Below, piece after piece: positions 1 to 7,776 of a DNA stretch of 64,000 nt (positions are counted from its first letter, which is position 1; each line of letters starts with the position of its first letter). The DNA comes from JBBQWZ01 sp038210135. Lineage in GTDB: Bacteria; Acidobacteriota; Terriglobia; Bryobacterales; Bryobacteraceae. The notes under the pieces are model-generated. The model searched no databases, was not told the origin of the DNA, and saw only the letters and a list, made by a program, of their open reading frames with translations. The stretch spans positions 1-64,000 of the forward strand of contig JBBQWZ010000023.1 of NCBI GenBank assembly GCA_038210135.1, read 5' to 3'. The position numbers and the translations under genes are program-made.

Positions 1-60
1 ATCTGCTCCAGGCTCCCCGCTTCCGTATCGTCCATGCTGATGACCAATCCCCAGCATCCC

Positions 61-130
61 GATCCATCCCCTCTCCAGGCTCATCTTGCGTGAGAATCCA
101 TCCCCACCTTCAGGCTCATCTTGCGTGAGA
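61..130. repeat. Short imperfect tandem repeat, two ~35-bp units
   Basis: Two adjacent units of about 35 bp each begin with ATCCATCCC and end with the identical 20-mer CAGGCTCATCTTGCGTGAGA (76-95 and 111-130). The middle few bases differ. No gene was recognised in 1-257; the first 60 bases could be the tail of something outside the window. Confidence 0.6.
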
Positions 131-257
131 CAAGAGTGACCTCCGTAAAGCCCGAGCAAAGGATTACCATGGAGGCAGCCAGGATTCAACGCTGCTGACG
201 CGGCTTCGATATGGTCGCGCGATTCACCGAGACTCGCGCGAGAAAGTTGTCGAAGGC

Positions 258-764
258 GTGCTAACCAATCTTTTCTGGATTCCCGGACCCTGGACCGGCA
301 AACTCGCCGTAGCTCCGCATCCGCGCGGCGGCGATCGCTTGAATCCAACTTTCGAAGCCTGGCGCGAAGCCGGCGTCGATGCCGTCGCGTCCCTGCTCAC
401 TCCCGTCGAAGCCACCGAAATGGCTCTCGCCAATGAGCCCGCGGCAGCCGAAGCCTGCCAACTCGACTTTCGCCACTTCCCAATTACCGACCGCGGCGTC
501 CCCAAGTCAGGGCCGGAATTCGAAGAATTCCTCGCCGGCCTTTCCGCCTTACTGGCCAAAGGAAAGAGCGTAGTCATTCACGGACGCCATGGAATCGGCC
601 GCAGCGGACTCGTCGCCGCCTGCCTTCTCGCGCAGGAAGGCATCGCTCCGGATAACGCCATCGAAAGAATCCAACGCGCGCGCGGAACCTTCGTGCCCGA
701 TAGCGAGGAACAGCGCCACTGGATCCGCGAGCACGCTCTCCATCACCATCTTCTGCGGTCGTGA
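258..764 (+). CDS. Protein-tyrosine/dual-specificity phosphatase-fold protein lacking the catalytic Cys
   Basis: This 168-aa protein (GTG start) has the layout of the small bacterial Cys-based phosphatase family. It has an N-terminal beta/alpha region, a general-acid loop ITDRGVP with Asp78, and a P-loop-like segment VVIHGRHGIGRSG at residues 105-117. In active members the P-loop reads HCxxGxxR, with Cys as the nucleophile. Here residue 109 is Gly (codon GGA, 582-584) while His108, Gly112, Arg115 and Ser116 are kept. The protein therefore probably binds phosphorylated ligands without hydrolysing them, or is an early pseudogene product. The reading frame is intact over its whole length, which argues for a maintained protein. 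It faces the acetyltransferase gene downstream convergently, 13 bp away. No strong ribosome binding site is visible and no partner can be inferred from context. Confidence 0.8.
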   Translation: MLTNLFWIPGPWTGKLAVAPHPRGGDRLNPTFEAWREAGVDAVASLLTPVEATEMALANEPAAAEACQLDFRHFPITDRGVPKSGPEFEEFLAGLSALLAKGKSVVIHGRHGIGRSGLVAACLLAQEGIAPDNAIERIQRARGTFVPDSEEQRHWIREHALHHHLLRS

Positions 765-777
765 ATCCGCCTTCCGC

Positions 778-1407
778 TTAGCCCCCTGTGCGAGCCGGGC
801 GCACCATCGTCCAGACTTTCGCCGCGCCCCTGAAGGGATAGCTCGGCGGCTTCAGTTCGAAGCCTTGCCTGCCGTAAAATCGGTGCGTCTCCGGAAACGG
901 AGTCTCCAAATAACAAATCTCGCGCCGGCGGTCTGCAATGCGCAGCACCGGAGCCAGCAGCTTGCTTCCGATTCCCTCGCTCTGCACCGAAGGGTCAATT
1001 CCGACGAACAGCAGATACCAATGTGGCACCTGCGGATGCAGTTTCTGGATCGCCTCATAACCGCGCTGCATTGCCGGGATCTGTTGCGGAAACTGCGCCG
1101 CGACGATGGCATGATTCCGCTTCGCCCGCCGCTCGAATTTCGCCGACGCGACCGACCCCTCCGGTGGAGCCCACACCGCAACGCCCACCAGCTTGCCCCC
1201 TAAGTGCGCTCCGTAAACGAAGCCGGATTCCCAGTTCTCCGAAAGCGAAGCGCGAAAGAATGCCGGATACGCCACCTCCCGCCGCCTCGCGTCGTTCAGG
1301 TAATACGTAAGAACCGGATCCTCTGCGAACGCCCGCGATAGCAACCTGGCCGCACCAGGAATCTGTTCGAACGGAAGTCGCATCACGGAAATCGTCGATC
1401 CCGGCAT
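778..1407 (-). CDS. GNAT-family N-acetyltransferase
   Basis: The 209-aa product has the acetyl-CoA-binding signature of GNAT enzymes. A beta-4 strand WYLLFVGIDPS leads into the pyrophosphate-binding turn QSEGIGSKLL, followed later by the typical THRFYGRQGFEL segment (the Y/F-x-x-x-GF hallmark). It would transfer an acetyl group from acetyl-CoA to an amine; the substrate cannot be read from sequence. The open frame continues upstream to 1533, but that part overlaps a decayed TonB-receptor fragment and is not GNAT-like. I take the ATG at 1407; ATG at 1383 is an alternative. Neither has a clear Shine-Dalgarno sequence. The gene may have been placed here by the rearrangement that truncated the receptor. 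Confidence 0.82.
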   Translation of the reverse strand: MPGSTISVMRLPFEQIPGAARLLSRAFAEDPVLTYYLNDARRREVAYPAFFRASLSENWESGFVYGAHLGGKLVGVAVWAPPEGSVASAKFERRAKRNHAIVAAQFPQQIPAMQRGYEAIQKLHPQVPHWYLLFVGIDPSVQSEGIGSKLLAPVLRIADRRREICYLETPFPETHRFYGRQGFELKPPSYPFRGAAKVWTMVRPARTGG

Positions 1408-1529
1408 CGAGCGATGATACACGCCCGAAGCAGACGCGAGCAAACCAGCGCGAGACGTGAATGAGCGTGCTTTCGATCCCTTGCACCCACGGATGACGAT
1501 ATCCGCTTTCACTCCAAGCGGGCTCTTGC

Positions 1530-1930
1530 ACATCTTTCACGGCGTCGAGGTTGACATTAAACGGCGGATGCTGGCCGCCGCGTTGCTCGCCGAAGAACGG
1601 ACTGTTGTTGTCCGCGCCATCGATCGAAACCTTGTTGCTGATACCGTTCTGCCCCTTGATCGAAATCTCGTTAGCCGTCGGGCCCCTGAACAATTGTTGC
1701 GCCCGGCGTCAATTTGACGAACTCCCGATAGTTGCGGCTGTTGTCCGGCAGCGTACGAATCGATTTGTTGTCGATGTGCGTCGACGACTCCATGCGGTTG
1801 GTGTCCAGCACAGGAACATCGGCCGCGCCGTTCACGGGGCTTTGTTGCACCTACACCCGAGACAATACCCGAATCCTGTGATTTACCACAGGGGCGCCGT
1901 TGTTCTTCTCGATATTCGGTCGGCGCCATC
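1530..1930 (-). pseudogene. Frameshifted internal fragment of an Oar-like TonB-dependent receptor
   Basis: Read on the minus strand, this stretch encodes the plug-domain start of an Acidobacteria-type TonB receptor. One frame gives VPVLDTNRMESS, then SIRTLPDNSRNYREF and VKLTPGATIVQG. A second frame then takes over with NEISIKGQNGISNKVSIDGA and NNSPFFGEQRGGQHPPFNV. The frame switch lies in a GGGGCCC run near 1683-1690, consistent with one extra C. Another stop (TAG near 1850) and a frame change lie further upstream. The signal peptide, the carboxypeptidase-regulatory domain and the whole beta-barrel are missing. It is a relic of a gene whose remainder has been deleted; the intact relative in this window is at 47716-50844. 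Confidence 0.78.
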
Positions 1931-2177
1931 TCCCGAGGACAAAAGGTATTTTTAAAGTTGAGAGATTTCGGGTCCGTCGTTACCGCCCCGAATTTGATTT
2001 ATAACGTTAGAAAGAAGTTACTTACGCAATTAATCTCTCGGAAAACATTTCAAAACGTTTCATTTTCGGACTTCTTCGGGACGAAGACCGACTAAGCCCT
2101 GCCTCAGTCAAATGGATAAGTTGAATCATGGATAACTGAACACACCCAACGCGAAAAGCATGTGCTAGCCTCTTTTT
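1931..2177. other. Low-GC intergenic stretch upstream of the PEP-CTERM gene
   Basis: This stretch is markedly more A+T-rich than its surroundings, especially 1945-2075. It has no plausible gene. It contains a small hairpin, TCTTCG-GGA-CGAAGA, near 2071-2085. It probably holds the promoter of the gene at 2178, but no -35/-10 pair stands out enough to call. Confidence 0.4.
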
Positions 2178-3581
2178 ATGAATCTGAGGCTCATCGCGGT
2201 TTCGGGTATTGTTGTTACAGGGATCGGATGTCTCCCGTCGGCCCTCGCGGGTCCGATCGTCAACCTCGATCTCTCCGTTCTGGGGCCAGCTGCCTACTCC
2301 GCGAGATCCGTCGCGACGGGGCTCAATTACCCCTACGGAATGGCGACTATCAGCAACGGAAGTATTATTTTCGGTCAGAGTATTCCGCAGTCCCCGTTTG
2401 GTGTAGAAGGCGGCCCTTCGTTAGGCACCGTCTGGCTCGCTCCGAAACTGGCGGACGGCTCTTTTGGCGCGCCGCAGCAGGTAATCTCCGGCCTCGCCGG
2501 ACCCGTCACTAACATACGCACATCGCCTGACGGAATGCTGGTCGTCGATGCTGGCGGAGCTTCCGCGCGCACCATGTCGATCTACGACTCCAACTACCAG
2601 CTAAAAGGGACCGTCAGCTTCAGCTATCCCAACCCCGGGTGGTGGCACTCCACCGGCCAGTCGGTCATCGCGCCCCAGGGCGGCGGCGTCAACCGCATCT
2701 ACTTCATCGTGGGCTCGGAGGCGGACGGCTCGAAAACTCTTGACACGGTCTCCACGACCGGAGTCTTCTCCGCCACGTTGCAGGCCGATTCGATCTATTC
2801 CGTCGACGTCAAGCTAAACGGCGGAGCTCTCCAGGTTCTCGGCGCGCCCACTCAAATCGGGAAAGGAATGCGGAATCCATACGGACTCACCCTCGACGGG
2901 GCCGGTAACCTTATCGTTGGCGACAACGGAATCGATGGGACACACGTGGTCAACCAGCAAGGCGCCGATACGCTCTACCGGCTGCCCGCCGCACAGTTAG
3001 GAAATGGCGTCTTCGACCTCGGTTTCCCGGATTCCTATACCGATTTTGCGACCGGATTGCGCGTCAACGGCGACCCGAACGCCATTCAGCCGATCGCTTC
3101 GTTCCTTCCCATCGTTTCGCAGGGGATTACCAACTACTCGGAGGGTCTCTCAGGAATGGCCTACGCGCCTCCCGGATCATTTCCCTTCGTCGGCGTGCTG
3201 GGCGGCGAATTCATCACTTTCCATGGAAGTAAAGACAAGGCCGACGCCGCCAATACCCACAACGCGGTAGAATACTTCGATTTTTCGTCCGGCCTCTATA
3301 CTCCGATTCTCGACAGCGGGTCGATCGGTGCCGGCCATTTCGACACGGCTCTGGTGTCCGGCAATTCGCTCTTTTTGGCCGATTTTGCCTCCTCCGGTAA
3401 AGAAGGAGCGGGAGGCGAGGGCACCGGAAAAATTGTTCAATTCGACTTCGCGGTACCCGAACCGGGCACCATGGGACTGACTGCCTTTGCCCTCGGTATC
3501 GCGGCTGCGCTTCGACACCGCCTGGCCACCTCCCGGAGGTCAAGGTTTAGGCGGTGCGGCGGTACGTGTCAACAATACTGA
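2178..3581 (+). CDS. Secreted beta-propeller-like protein with C-terminal PEP-CTERM sorting signal
   Basis: The 467-aa protein starts with a signal peptide (MNLRLIAVSGIVVTGIGCL, cleavage probably after SALAGP). Its middle resembles SMP-30/NHL or glucose-sorbosone-dehydrogenase-like propellers, with repeated segments of the type GMRNPYGLTLDGAGNLIVGD. The C-terminus carries a PEP-CTERM signal: VPEP at 426-429, a hydrophobic helix at about 430-445, then Arg/His residues. Such proteins are exported, processed by an exosortase and usually become surface-associated or extracellular; no exosortase gene lies in this window. The tail after the basic cluster is about 20 residues longer than usual. Its last codons coincide with the end of an insertion-sequence remnant (3567 onward), so the native stop may have been lost. 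The ligand or substrate is unknown. Confidence 0.85.
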   Translation: MNLRLIAVSGIVVTGIGCLPSALAGPIVNLDLSVLGPAAYSARSVATGLNYPYGMATISNGSIIFGQSIPQSPFGVEGGPSLGTVWLAPKLADGSFGAPQQVISGLAGPVTNIRTSPDGMLVVDAGGASARTMSIYDSNYQLKGTVSFSYPNPGWWHSTGQSVIAPQGGGVNRIYFIVGSEADGSKTLDTVSTTGVFSATLQADSIYSVDVKLNGGALQVLGAPTQIGKGMRNPYGLTLDGAGNLIVGDNGIDGTHVVNQQGADTLYRLPAAQLGNGVFDLGFPDSYTDFATGLRVNGDPNAIQPIASFLPIVSQGITNYSEGLSGMAYAPPGSFPFVGVLGGEFITFHGSKDKADAANTHNAVEYFDFSSGLYTPILDSGSIGAGHFDTALVSGNSLFLADFASSGKEGAGGEGTGKIVQFDFAVPEPGTMGLTAFALGIAAALRHRLATSRRSRFRRCGGTCQQY

Positions 3582-3740
3582 GACACCCGGCGTGAAGGTT
3601 TAGGGAGTATTTTCCTTGGGAAGCGGCCGGTTTATCCAGACCTGCGAGAGCAGTTTCCGGCGGCTTGGGTGGTTTCCGGACGAAGTGCTCTGGATGAGAC
3701 GAGTAGGCGGCGTCGAACACGACCCGCCGAAGGGCTCGTC
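3567..3740 (-). pseudogene. 3' remnant of an insertion-sequence transposase (DDE, IS3/IS481-like C-terminus)
   Basis: The minus strand encodes AAYSSHPEHFVRKPPKPPE, which matches the HPERFVRG..PxPP segment near the C-terminus of many IS3/IS481-type transposases. After a one-base frame change the classic ending QVWINRPLPKENTP and a stop (TAA, 3600-3602) follow. Everything upstream (helix-turn-helix, DDE catalytic core) is gone. The sequence TGTCAACAATACTGAGACA at 3567-3585, beyond the stop, could be the terminal repeat of the element. It runs into the last codons of the PEP-CTERM gene. The other side reaches to within about 60 bp of tRNA-Val. The family assignment is from recalled signatures only. 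Confidence 0.68.
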
Positions 3741-3796
3741 TAGCTTGGCGCATTCTGACACTAAATGACACTAGGTTTTGGTGAGGAGCCAAAGAA

Positions 3797-3873
3797 TGGT
3801 GGGCGCGCAGGGACTCGAACCCCGGACCTCCTGCGTGTGAAGCAGGCGCTCTAACCAGCTGAGCTACGCGCCC
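3797..3873 (-). tRNA. tRNA-Val (anticodon CAC)
   Basis: A complete cloverleaf can be drawn on the minus strand. The acceptor stem is GGGCGCG/CGCGCCC and the D-arm GCTCAGCTGGTTAGAGC. The anticodon stem CCTGC/GCAGG closes the loop TTCACAC (anticodon CAC, reading GUG), and a T-arm with TTCGAGT follows. The discriminator base is A, and CCA is encoded in the DNA (3797-3799). It is a lone tRNA, downstream (on its own strand) of the gene ending at 3931 and adjacent to an insertion-sequence relic at its 3' side. Confidence 0.97.
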
Positions 3874-3930
3874 TTGCCGGCGGGTGGCAGTGGCGAAAAG
3901 ATCAGTTTAGCACGCGGTAGGTTTGGAGCT

Positions 3931-4953
3931 TTAGCGATGGAGCGCGGCGACGCGGATCTTCAGGCGATCTGCCGCGACTTGCAGCTTTCGCAGGTTCGCA
4001 TCGTCGTCGGCGACGGCTGCCAGCAGATCGGCGGAACGCTGGACGAGGGCACCGATTTCTTCCGGAACGCGCGCGGCGGGAGCGGAACCGACGTAGCGGG
4101 TGGCTTCGTCGAGACCGTTGCTGCGGAGGCGGACCGAAACGTCGCCAGTGCGGCGGAGGTAGGTGAGCGTGCCGGAGGCGAGATCTTCTGCTTCGAGGCG
4201 GCGGGTGACGCGGTCGGGGCCATCCAGGATTTCTACGACACCGGATCCGGCCCCAAGGACGGATCCGCGATCCCAGGAGACGATGACGTGCTCGCCGCGG
4301 TCCTGGATCGTCAATTGCAGCCGCTTTCCCGCGCTGATGCCGGCGGCGAGGTAGCCGCCGCCGAGGGCAAATGCGCCGATCAGCAACCAAAGTAAGGATG
4401 CCGCCGGGCGGCTTTGTCTGAAGCGGACGGGGGAGGGCTGGTTCGCAGCCCCAGAGGAGGATACTCCGAGGAGTTCGAAACAATGCGTGGACGGGGTGAG
4501 TTGGTCGACCTCGAAGGTCTGCCGACTTTGCCGCGGGTCCAGAGTGCCGTCGCGATCGCGAGTGAAGAATCCCGCATGTCCGTCCCTCGTCATGATTAGC
4601 GCAACCTGCCAGGGGGCGGGGAATTGCCGCCGCAGAATATCCAATTCCGCACGCGTCAGCGAGACTTCGTCGCGAATGGTGAACAGACCGACAGCGGTCA
4701 AGCCGGACGGAACGGCGGCAGCGAGGCGTGCCCAGGCTCGATCGTCCGCATCCGCAGGTAGGGTCCGGGCACGGACGATGCTCAGATTCTGGCCATCGAG
4801 CCGCCCGTACAAGACGCCACAGACATCGTTACGAGTCGAAGCCATGCGGCGAACTTCACGCATGACCTCGATTGCATATTCGATTTTGAGCGGGCAGTCG
4901 GTGACGGCCCAGGACGCGAAGCTCATATACCTATACAGTGGGTTCAGTCGCAC
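3931..4953 (-). CDS. Membrane-anchored protein with degenerate MPN/JAMM-like N-terminal domain
   Basis: The 340-aa protein has an N-terminal alpha/beta domain (about 24-150) with the pattern DVCGVLYG...SIVRAR...TAVGLFTIRDE...VALIMT...AGFFTRD, then a single membrane helix (about 185-206) and a C-terminal beta-rich domain. The same order is found in the protein at 44659-45864, whose N-terminal domain still looks like a JAMM (MPN) fold, so I infer homology. The metal ligands of JAMM peptidases (Glu, His-x-His, Asp) are absent here, so it is unlikely to be an active isopeptidase. The C-terminal parts also match (IVSWDRGS... against SVQWDRNA...). The start is uncertain: GTG at 4953 or ATG at 4926. 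It lies divergently 106 bp from coaA. Its role is unknown. Confidence 0.75.
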   Translation of the reverse strand: MRLNPLYRYMSFASWAVTDCPLKIEYAIEVMREVRRMASTRNDVCGVLYGRLDGQNLSIVRARTLPADADDRAWARLAAAVPSGLTAVGLFTIRDEVSLTRAELDILRRQFPAPWQVALIMTRDGHAGFFTRDRDGTLDPRQSRQTFEVDQLTPSTHCFELLGVSSSGAANQPSPVRFRQSRPAASLLWLLIGAFALGGGYLAAGISAGKRLQLTIQDRGEHVIVSWDRGSVLGAGSGVVEILDGPDRVTRRLEAEDLASGTLTYLRRTGDVSVRLRSNGLDEATRYVGSAPAARVPEEIGALVQRSADLLAAVADDDANLRKLQVAADRLKIRVAALHR

Positions 4954-5059
4954 GTGTTTCTCATCGGTTTCGAAAAGAGAAATGAGAGCATCGGCAGGGG
5001 AGACTGCGCAGGCAGTAGTGATAAGGCCATGGTGCGCCTCTTGTTACACTGCCCTTGGC

Positions 5060-5992
5060 ATGCCCCGCTCTGAACTTTCGCCGTTTGTAGCCTTCGACCG
5101 AACCGAATGGGCGGGCTTGCGCGCATCGACTCCGCTGACGCTGACCGAAGACGATCTGCAGCGGCTTCGCGGAATCAATGTCCAACTGTCGCTCGAAGAG
5201 GTGGTGGCCATCTATTTGCCTCTCTCGCGTCTGCTGAACCTATACGTCTCCGCCACACAGAATCTGCATAAGGCGACCGATTTGTTTTTAGGGAATCTGC
5301 CTGCCAAGGTTCCCTATGTCATTGGAATCGCGGGTTCGGTGGCGGTGGGCAAAAGTACGGCGGCGCGCATTCTTCAGGCTCTTCTATCGCGCTGGCCGGA
5401 CCATCCGAAAGTCGACTTGATCACTACGGACGGGTTCCTGTGGCCGAATCGCGTTCTCGAAGAACGCGGATTGATGAAGCGGAAAGGCTTTCCGGAGAGC
5501 TACGACGTCCGCAGCCTGGTGCATTTCATGGCCGATGTGAAGTCAGGGCAGCAGGGCGTCCATGCGCCGGTGTACTCGCACCGGTCCTACGATATCGTCG
5601 CGGAGGAGCAGCAACTGGTGGCGCATCCGGACATCGTGATCGTCGAGGGGCTGAATGTCCTGCAGACGGGCGATGGTTCGCCGCGGATGTTCGTTTCGGA
5701 CTTCTTCGATTTCTCGATTTACGTCGATGCGCCGGAAGAGGAAATCGAGAAGTGGTACATCGAGCGCTTCCTGACGCTGCGGGACACGGTATTCCAGAAT
5801 CCGGAATCGTATTTCCATCGCTACGCGAATCTTTCGCGCGAGGAAGCGATTGCAACGGCGCACGGAATCTGGCACGAGATCAACGGAGTCAATCTGCGGG
5901 AGAACATTCAGCCGACGCGTGAGCGGGCGGATTTGATTCTCGAGAAGGGCCTCGATCACACCGTCCAAGGCGTTCGTCTGCGCAAGCTTTAG
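5060..5992 (+). CDS. coaA: Pantothenate kinase, type I
   Basis: This 310-aa enzyme phosphorylates pantothenate with ATP, the first and rate-setting step of coenzyme A synthesis. The N-terminus SPFVAFDRTEWAGLR is typical of bacterial CoaA. The Walker A motif GSVAVGKST is at residues 92-100. It is followed by LITTDGFLWPN, the KGFPESYD segment and the conserved Y-S-H-x-x-YD region, all family hallmarks. The length fits E. coli CoaA (about 316 aa). The open frame extends upstream to 4487, but that part lies antisense to the neighbouring gene and lacks CoaA similarity. ATG at 5060 gives the normal N-terminus. The stop overlaps the stop of a convergent small ORF by a few bases. Feedback control by CoA is known for the family and cannot be judged here. 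Confidence 0.96.
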   Translation: MPRSELSPFVAFDRTEWAGLRASTPLTLTEDDLQRLRGINVQLSLEEVVAIYLPLSRLLNLYVSATQNLHKATDLFLGNLPAKVPYVIGIAGSVAVGKSTAARILQALLSRWPDHPKVDLITTDGFLWPNRVLEERGLMKRKGFPESYDVRSLVHFMADVKSGQQGVHAPVYSHRSYDIVAEEQQLVAHPDIVIVEGLNVLQTGDGSPRMFVSDFFDFSIYVDAPEEEIEKWYIERFLTLRDTVFQNPESYFHRYANLSREEAIATAHGIWHEINGVNLRENIQPTRERADLILEKGLDHTVQGVRLRKL

Positions 5993-6129
5993 CGGCTGGC
6001 TGGGGGAACGACGCCGCACAAACGGGCGACCGTGCGGAAAGTGGGTTCGACGCTGGGGGCCACGGTGGCGGGCCCTTGGGCGGCCAGGGGAAGAAGGATT
6101 ACTAAGCTGGCCAGGAGTGCAGGGATCAT
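5989..6129 (-). CDS. 46-aa hydrophobic small protein, start overlapping the permease stop
   Basis: A short open frame starts with an ATG whose last two bases are part of the TGA stop of the upstream amino-acid permease (ATGA junction at 6126-6129). This arrangement usually indicates translational coupling. The peptide begins with a hydrophobic segment, MIPALLASLVILLPLAAQGP, that looks like a signal peptide or membrane helix. A short polar tail with one Cys follows. Its stop overlaps the stop of the convergent coaA by three bases. I recognise no family. It could be an exported small accessory of the permease, or a chance frame; the ATGA junction and the signal-like start favour a real gene. 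Confidence 0.5.
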   Translation of the reverse strand: MIPALLASLVILLPLAAQGPATVAPSVEPTFRTVARLCGVVPPASR

Positions 6130-7634
6130 TGGTGATTCTCCGCGAGGGCGTCGGCGCGTTTGCGGCTGTAGAGGAAGTAGATCACCATGCCGATGGCGAG
6201 CCAGGCGAAGAAGCGGATCCAGGTTTCGAGCGGCAGGCTGAGCATCAGCACGAAGCAGCATAGCATCGAGAGAATCGGCACGAAGGGCGACCACGGCACG
6301 CGAAAGCTGCGAGGGCGCTCCGGCTGGCGTTTGCGGAGGATGAGGACTCCGGCGGCGACGATCACGAAGGCGAAGAGCGTTCCGATGTTGGTGAGGTCGG
6401 CGAGGGTTCCGATGTCGAGCAGGCCCGACGGGATTCCGACCAGGAAGGCGGCGACCCAGGTGCCGACGTACGGCGTACGGAATTTCGGATGCACTTTCGA
6501 GAAGGCGTCCGGCAGGAGGCGATCGCGCGACATGGCGAACCACACGCGGGCCTGGCCGTATTGGAAAACGAGGAGTGAGGAAACCATTCCGACAAGCGCT
6601 CCGGCGGTGACGATCAGGCGGAGTTGATCCATGCCCAGAGCTTTGAGTGCGGTCGCGACGGGAGCGGCGTTGGCGAGTGTTTTGTAATTGGCGATTCCGG
6701 TGAGGACGAGGGCAACGGCGGCGTAGAGGACTCCGCAGATGACGAGCGTCCAAAGGATTCCGCGAGGCAGGTCGCGCTGGGGGTTCGTGCATTCTTCGGC
6801 GGCGGTGGATACCGAATCGAAACCAATGTAGGTGAAGAAGACAACTGCCGCGCCGGTAAGGACGCCGGTAGTGCCGGTGGGGAAGAACGGATGCCAGTTG
6901 TCGGGCTTGATGGCGTGGGCGGCTCCGAAGATGAACAGCAGGATGACGATCAGTTTCATGATCACCATGCCGTTATTTGCATTCGCGCTTTCCTTGATGC
7001 CGCGAACGAGGACCCATGTAAGAGCCATGACGACGAGAAAAGCGGGCACGTTGAACCAGGCTCCAGTGGCTTGCAGGTCGTCGTTGAAAGTGGGTCCGGA
7101 GATGATGGCAGGAAGGTGGAATCCGAACAGGTTGTCGAGAATGTCGTTGAAGTACGCGCTGAAGCCGACGGCGACGGCCATGTTTGAAACGGCGTATTCG
7201 AGGATGAGATCCCAGCCAATGATCCAGGCGAAGATTTCGCCCAACGTGGCGTAGCAGTAGGTGTAGGCGCTACCGGCGATGGGAATCATGGAGGCGAGTT
7301 CGGCGTAACAGAGTCCGGCGAGTCCGCAGGCGAGGGCGACGAGGACGAAGGAGACGGCGATGGCGGGTCCGGCGCCGGGGCGTCCGAAAGTTCCGATCGC
7401 GTTGGGACCGTGAAGCAGAAGATCGAGGACGGGCGCTTTCAGGATGCTTTTGACGGTGAAGGTTTCGCCGGCGGCCGCGGTACCGGTGAGGGTAAAGATG
7501 CCGGATCCAATGACGGATCCAATCCCGAGCGCGATGAGGCTCCAGAGTCCGAGGGTGCGCTTGAGTCTCGCCGCCGGCTCGTCCGCGGCGGCCACGAGAG
7601 CGTCAATGCTTTTGGTCCGAAACAATTGGCTCAT
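6126..7634 (-). CDS. APC-superfamily amino acid permease (cationic amino acid transporter-like)
   Basis: The 502-aa integral membrane protein has about 12-14 hydrophobic helices. Helix 1 carries the APC signature GIGSVIGSGIFTLTG (about 36-50), which contributes the substrate-binding unwound segment. Helix 2-3 has YAELASMIPIAGSAYTYCYA. The N-terminal RTLGLWSLIALGIG and the later FFTYIGFDSVSTAAEE are characteristic of the YfnA/CAT-like branch (cationic or broad amino-acid permeases) rather than of the ProY/LysP branch. It would import amino acids in symport with protons. The gene is translationally linked to a 46-aa ORF by an ATGA overlap. Upstream lies a repeat-bearing intergenic region that separates it from argS on the same strand. 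Confidence 0.93.
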   Translation of the reverse strand: MSQLFRTKSIDALVAAADEPAARLKRTLGLWSLIALGIGSVIGSGIFTLTGTAAAGETFTVKSILKAPVLDLLLHGPNAIGTFGRPGAGPAIAVSFVLVALACGLAGLCYAELASMIPIAGSAYTYCYATLGEIFAWIIGWDLILEYAVSNMAVAVGFSAYFNDILDNLFGFHLPAIISGPTFNDDLQATGAWFNVPAFLVVMALTWVLVRGIKESANANNGMVIMKLIVILLFIFGAAHAIKPDNWHPFFPTGTTGVLTGAAVVFFTYIGFDSVSTAAEECTNPQRDLPRGILWTLVICGVLYAAVALVLTGIANYKTLANAAPVATALKALGMDQLRLIVTAGALVGMVSSLLVFQYGQARVWFAMSRDRLLPDAFSKVHPKFRTPYVGTWVAAFLVGIPSGLLDIGTLADLTNIGTLFAFVIVAAGVLILRKRQPERPRSFRVPWSPFVPILSMLCCFVLMLSLPLETWIRFFAWLAIGMVIYFLYSRKRADALAENHQ

Positions 7635-7733
7635 AGTTGTTGCGACTTCAGAGAATGGTATCGCAGTGGGGCTGGGCTAAGATTTGTTTCCGCTCCTGGC
7701 CCATTCTAGTCGCGGCTCGGATTGGTTTGGGGG

Positions 7734-7776
7734 GCACTTACTGCGCGACACTTCGTGCCTCTTCGTGGCGCCTCGA
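7734..7776 (+). repeat. Dispersed intergenic element, copy 1 (GCACTTACTGCGC type)
   Basis: This stretch runs GCACTTACTGCGC, then an imperfect (C)TTCGT-rich stretch, then GCGCCTCGA. A close relative with the same start and end lies at 43752-43794, also between genes. The inner part resembles short tandem CTTCGTG units, so the element probably varies by slippage. The function is unknown; a REP-like intergenic repeat is the likeliest description. Confidence 0.65.

Noticed and set aside
3583..3792. Independent 81-aa gene on the minus strand
   Set aside because: The middle of the frame is a transposase C-terminus that continues in another frame to WINRP, so it is an insertion-sequence remnant, not an intact gene.
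4487..5059. N-terminal extension of coaA by about 190 residues
   Set aside because: The extension is antisense to the upstream JAMM-like gene, Ser/Arg-rich and unlike CoaA. The normal family N-terminus begins at 5060.
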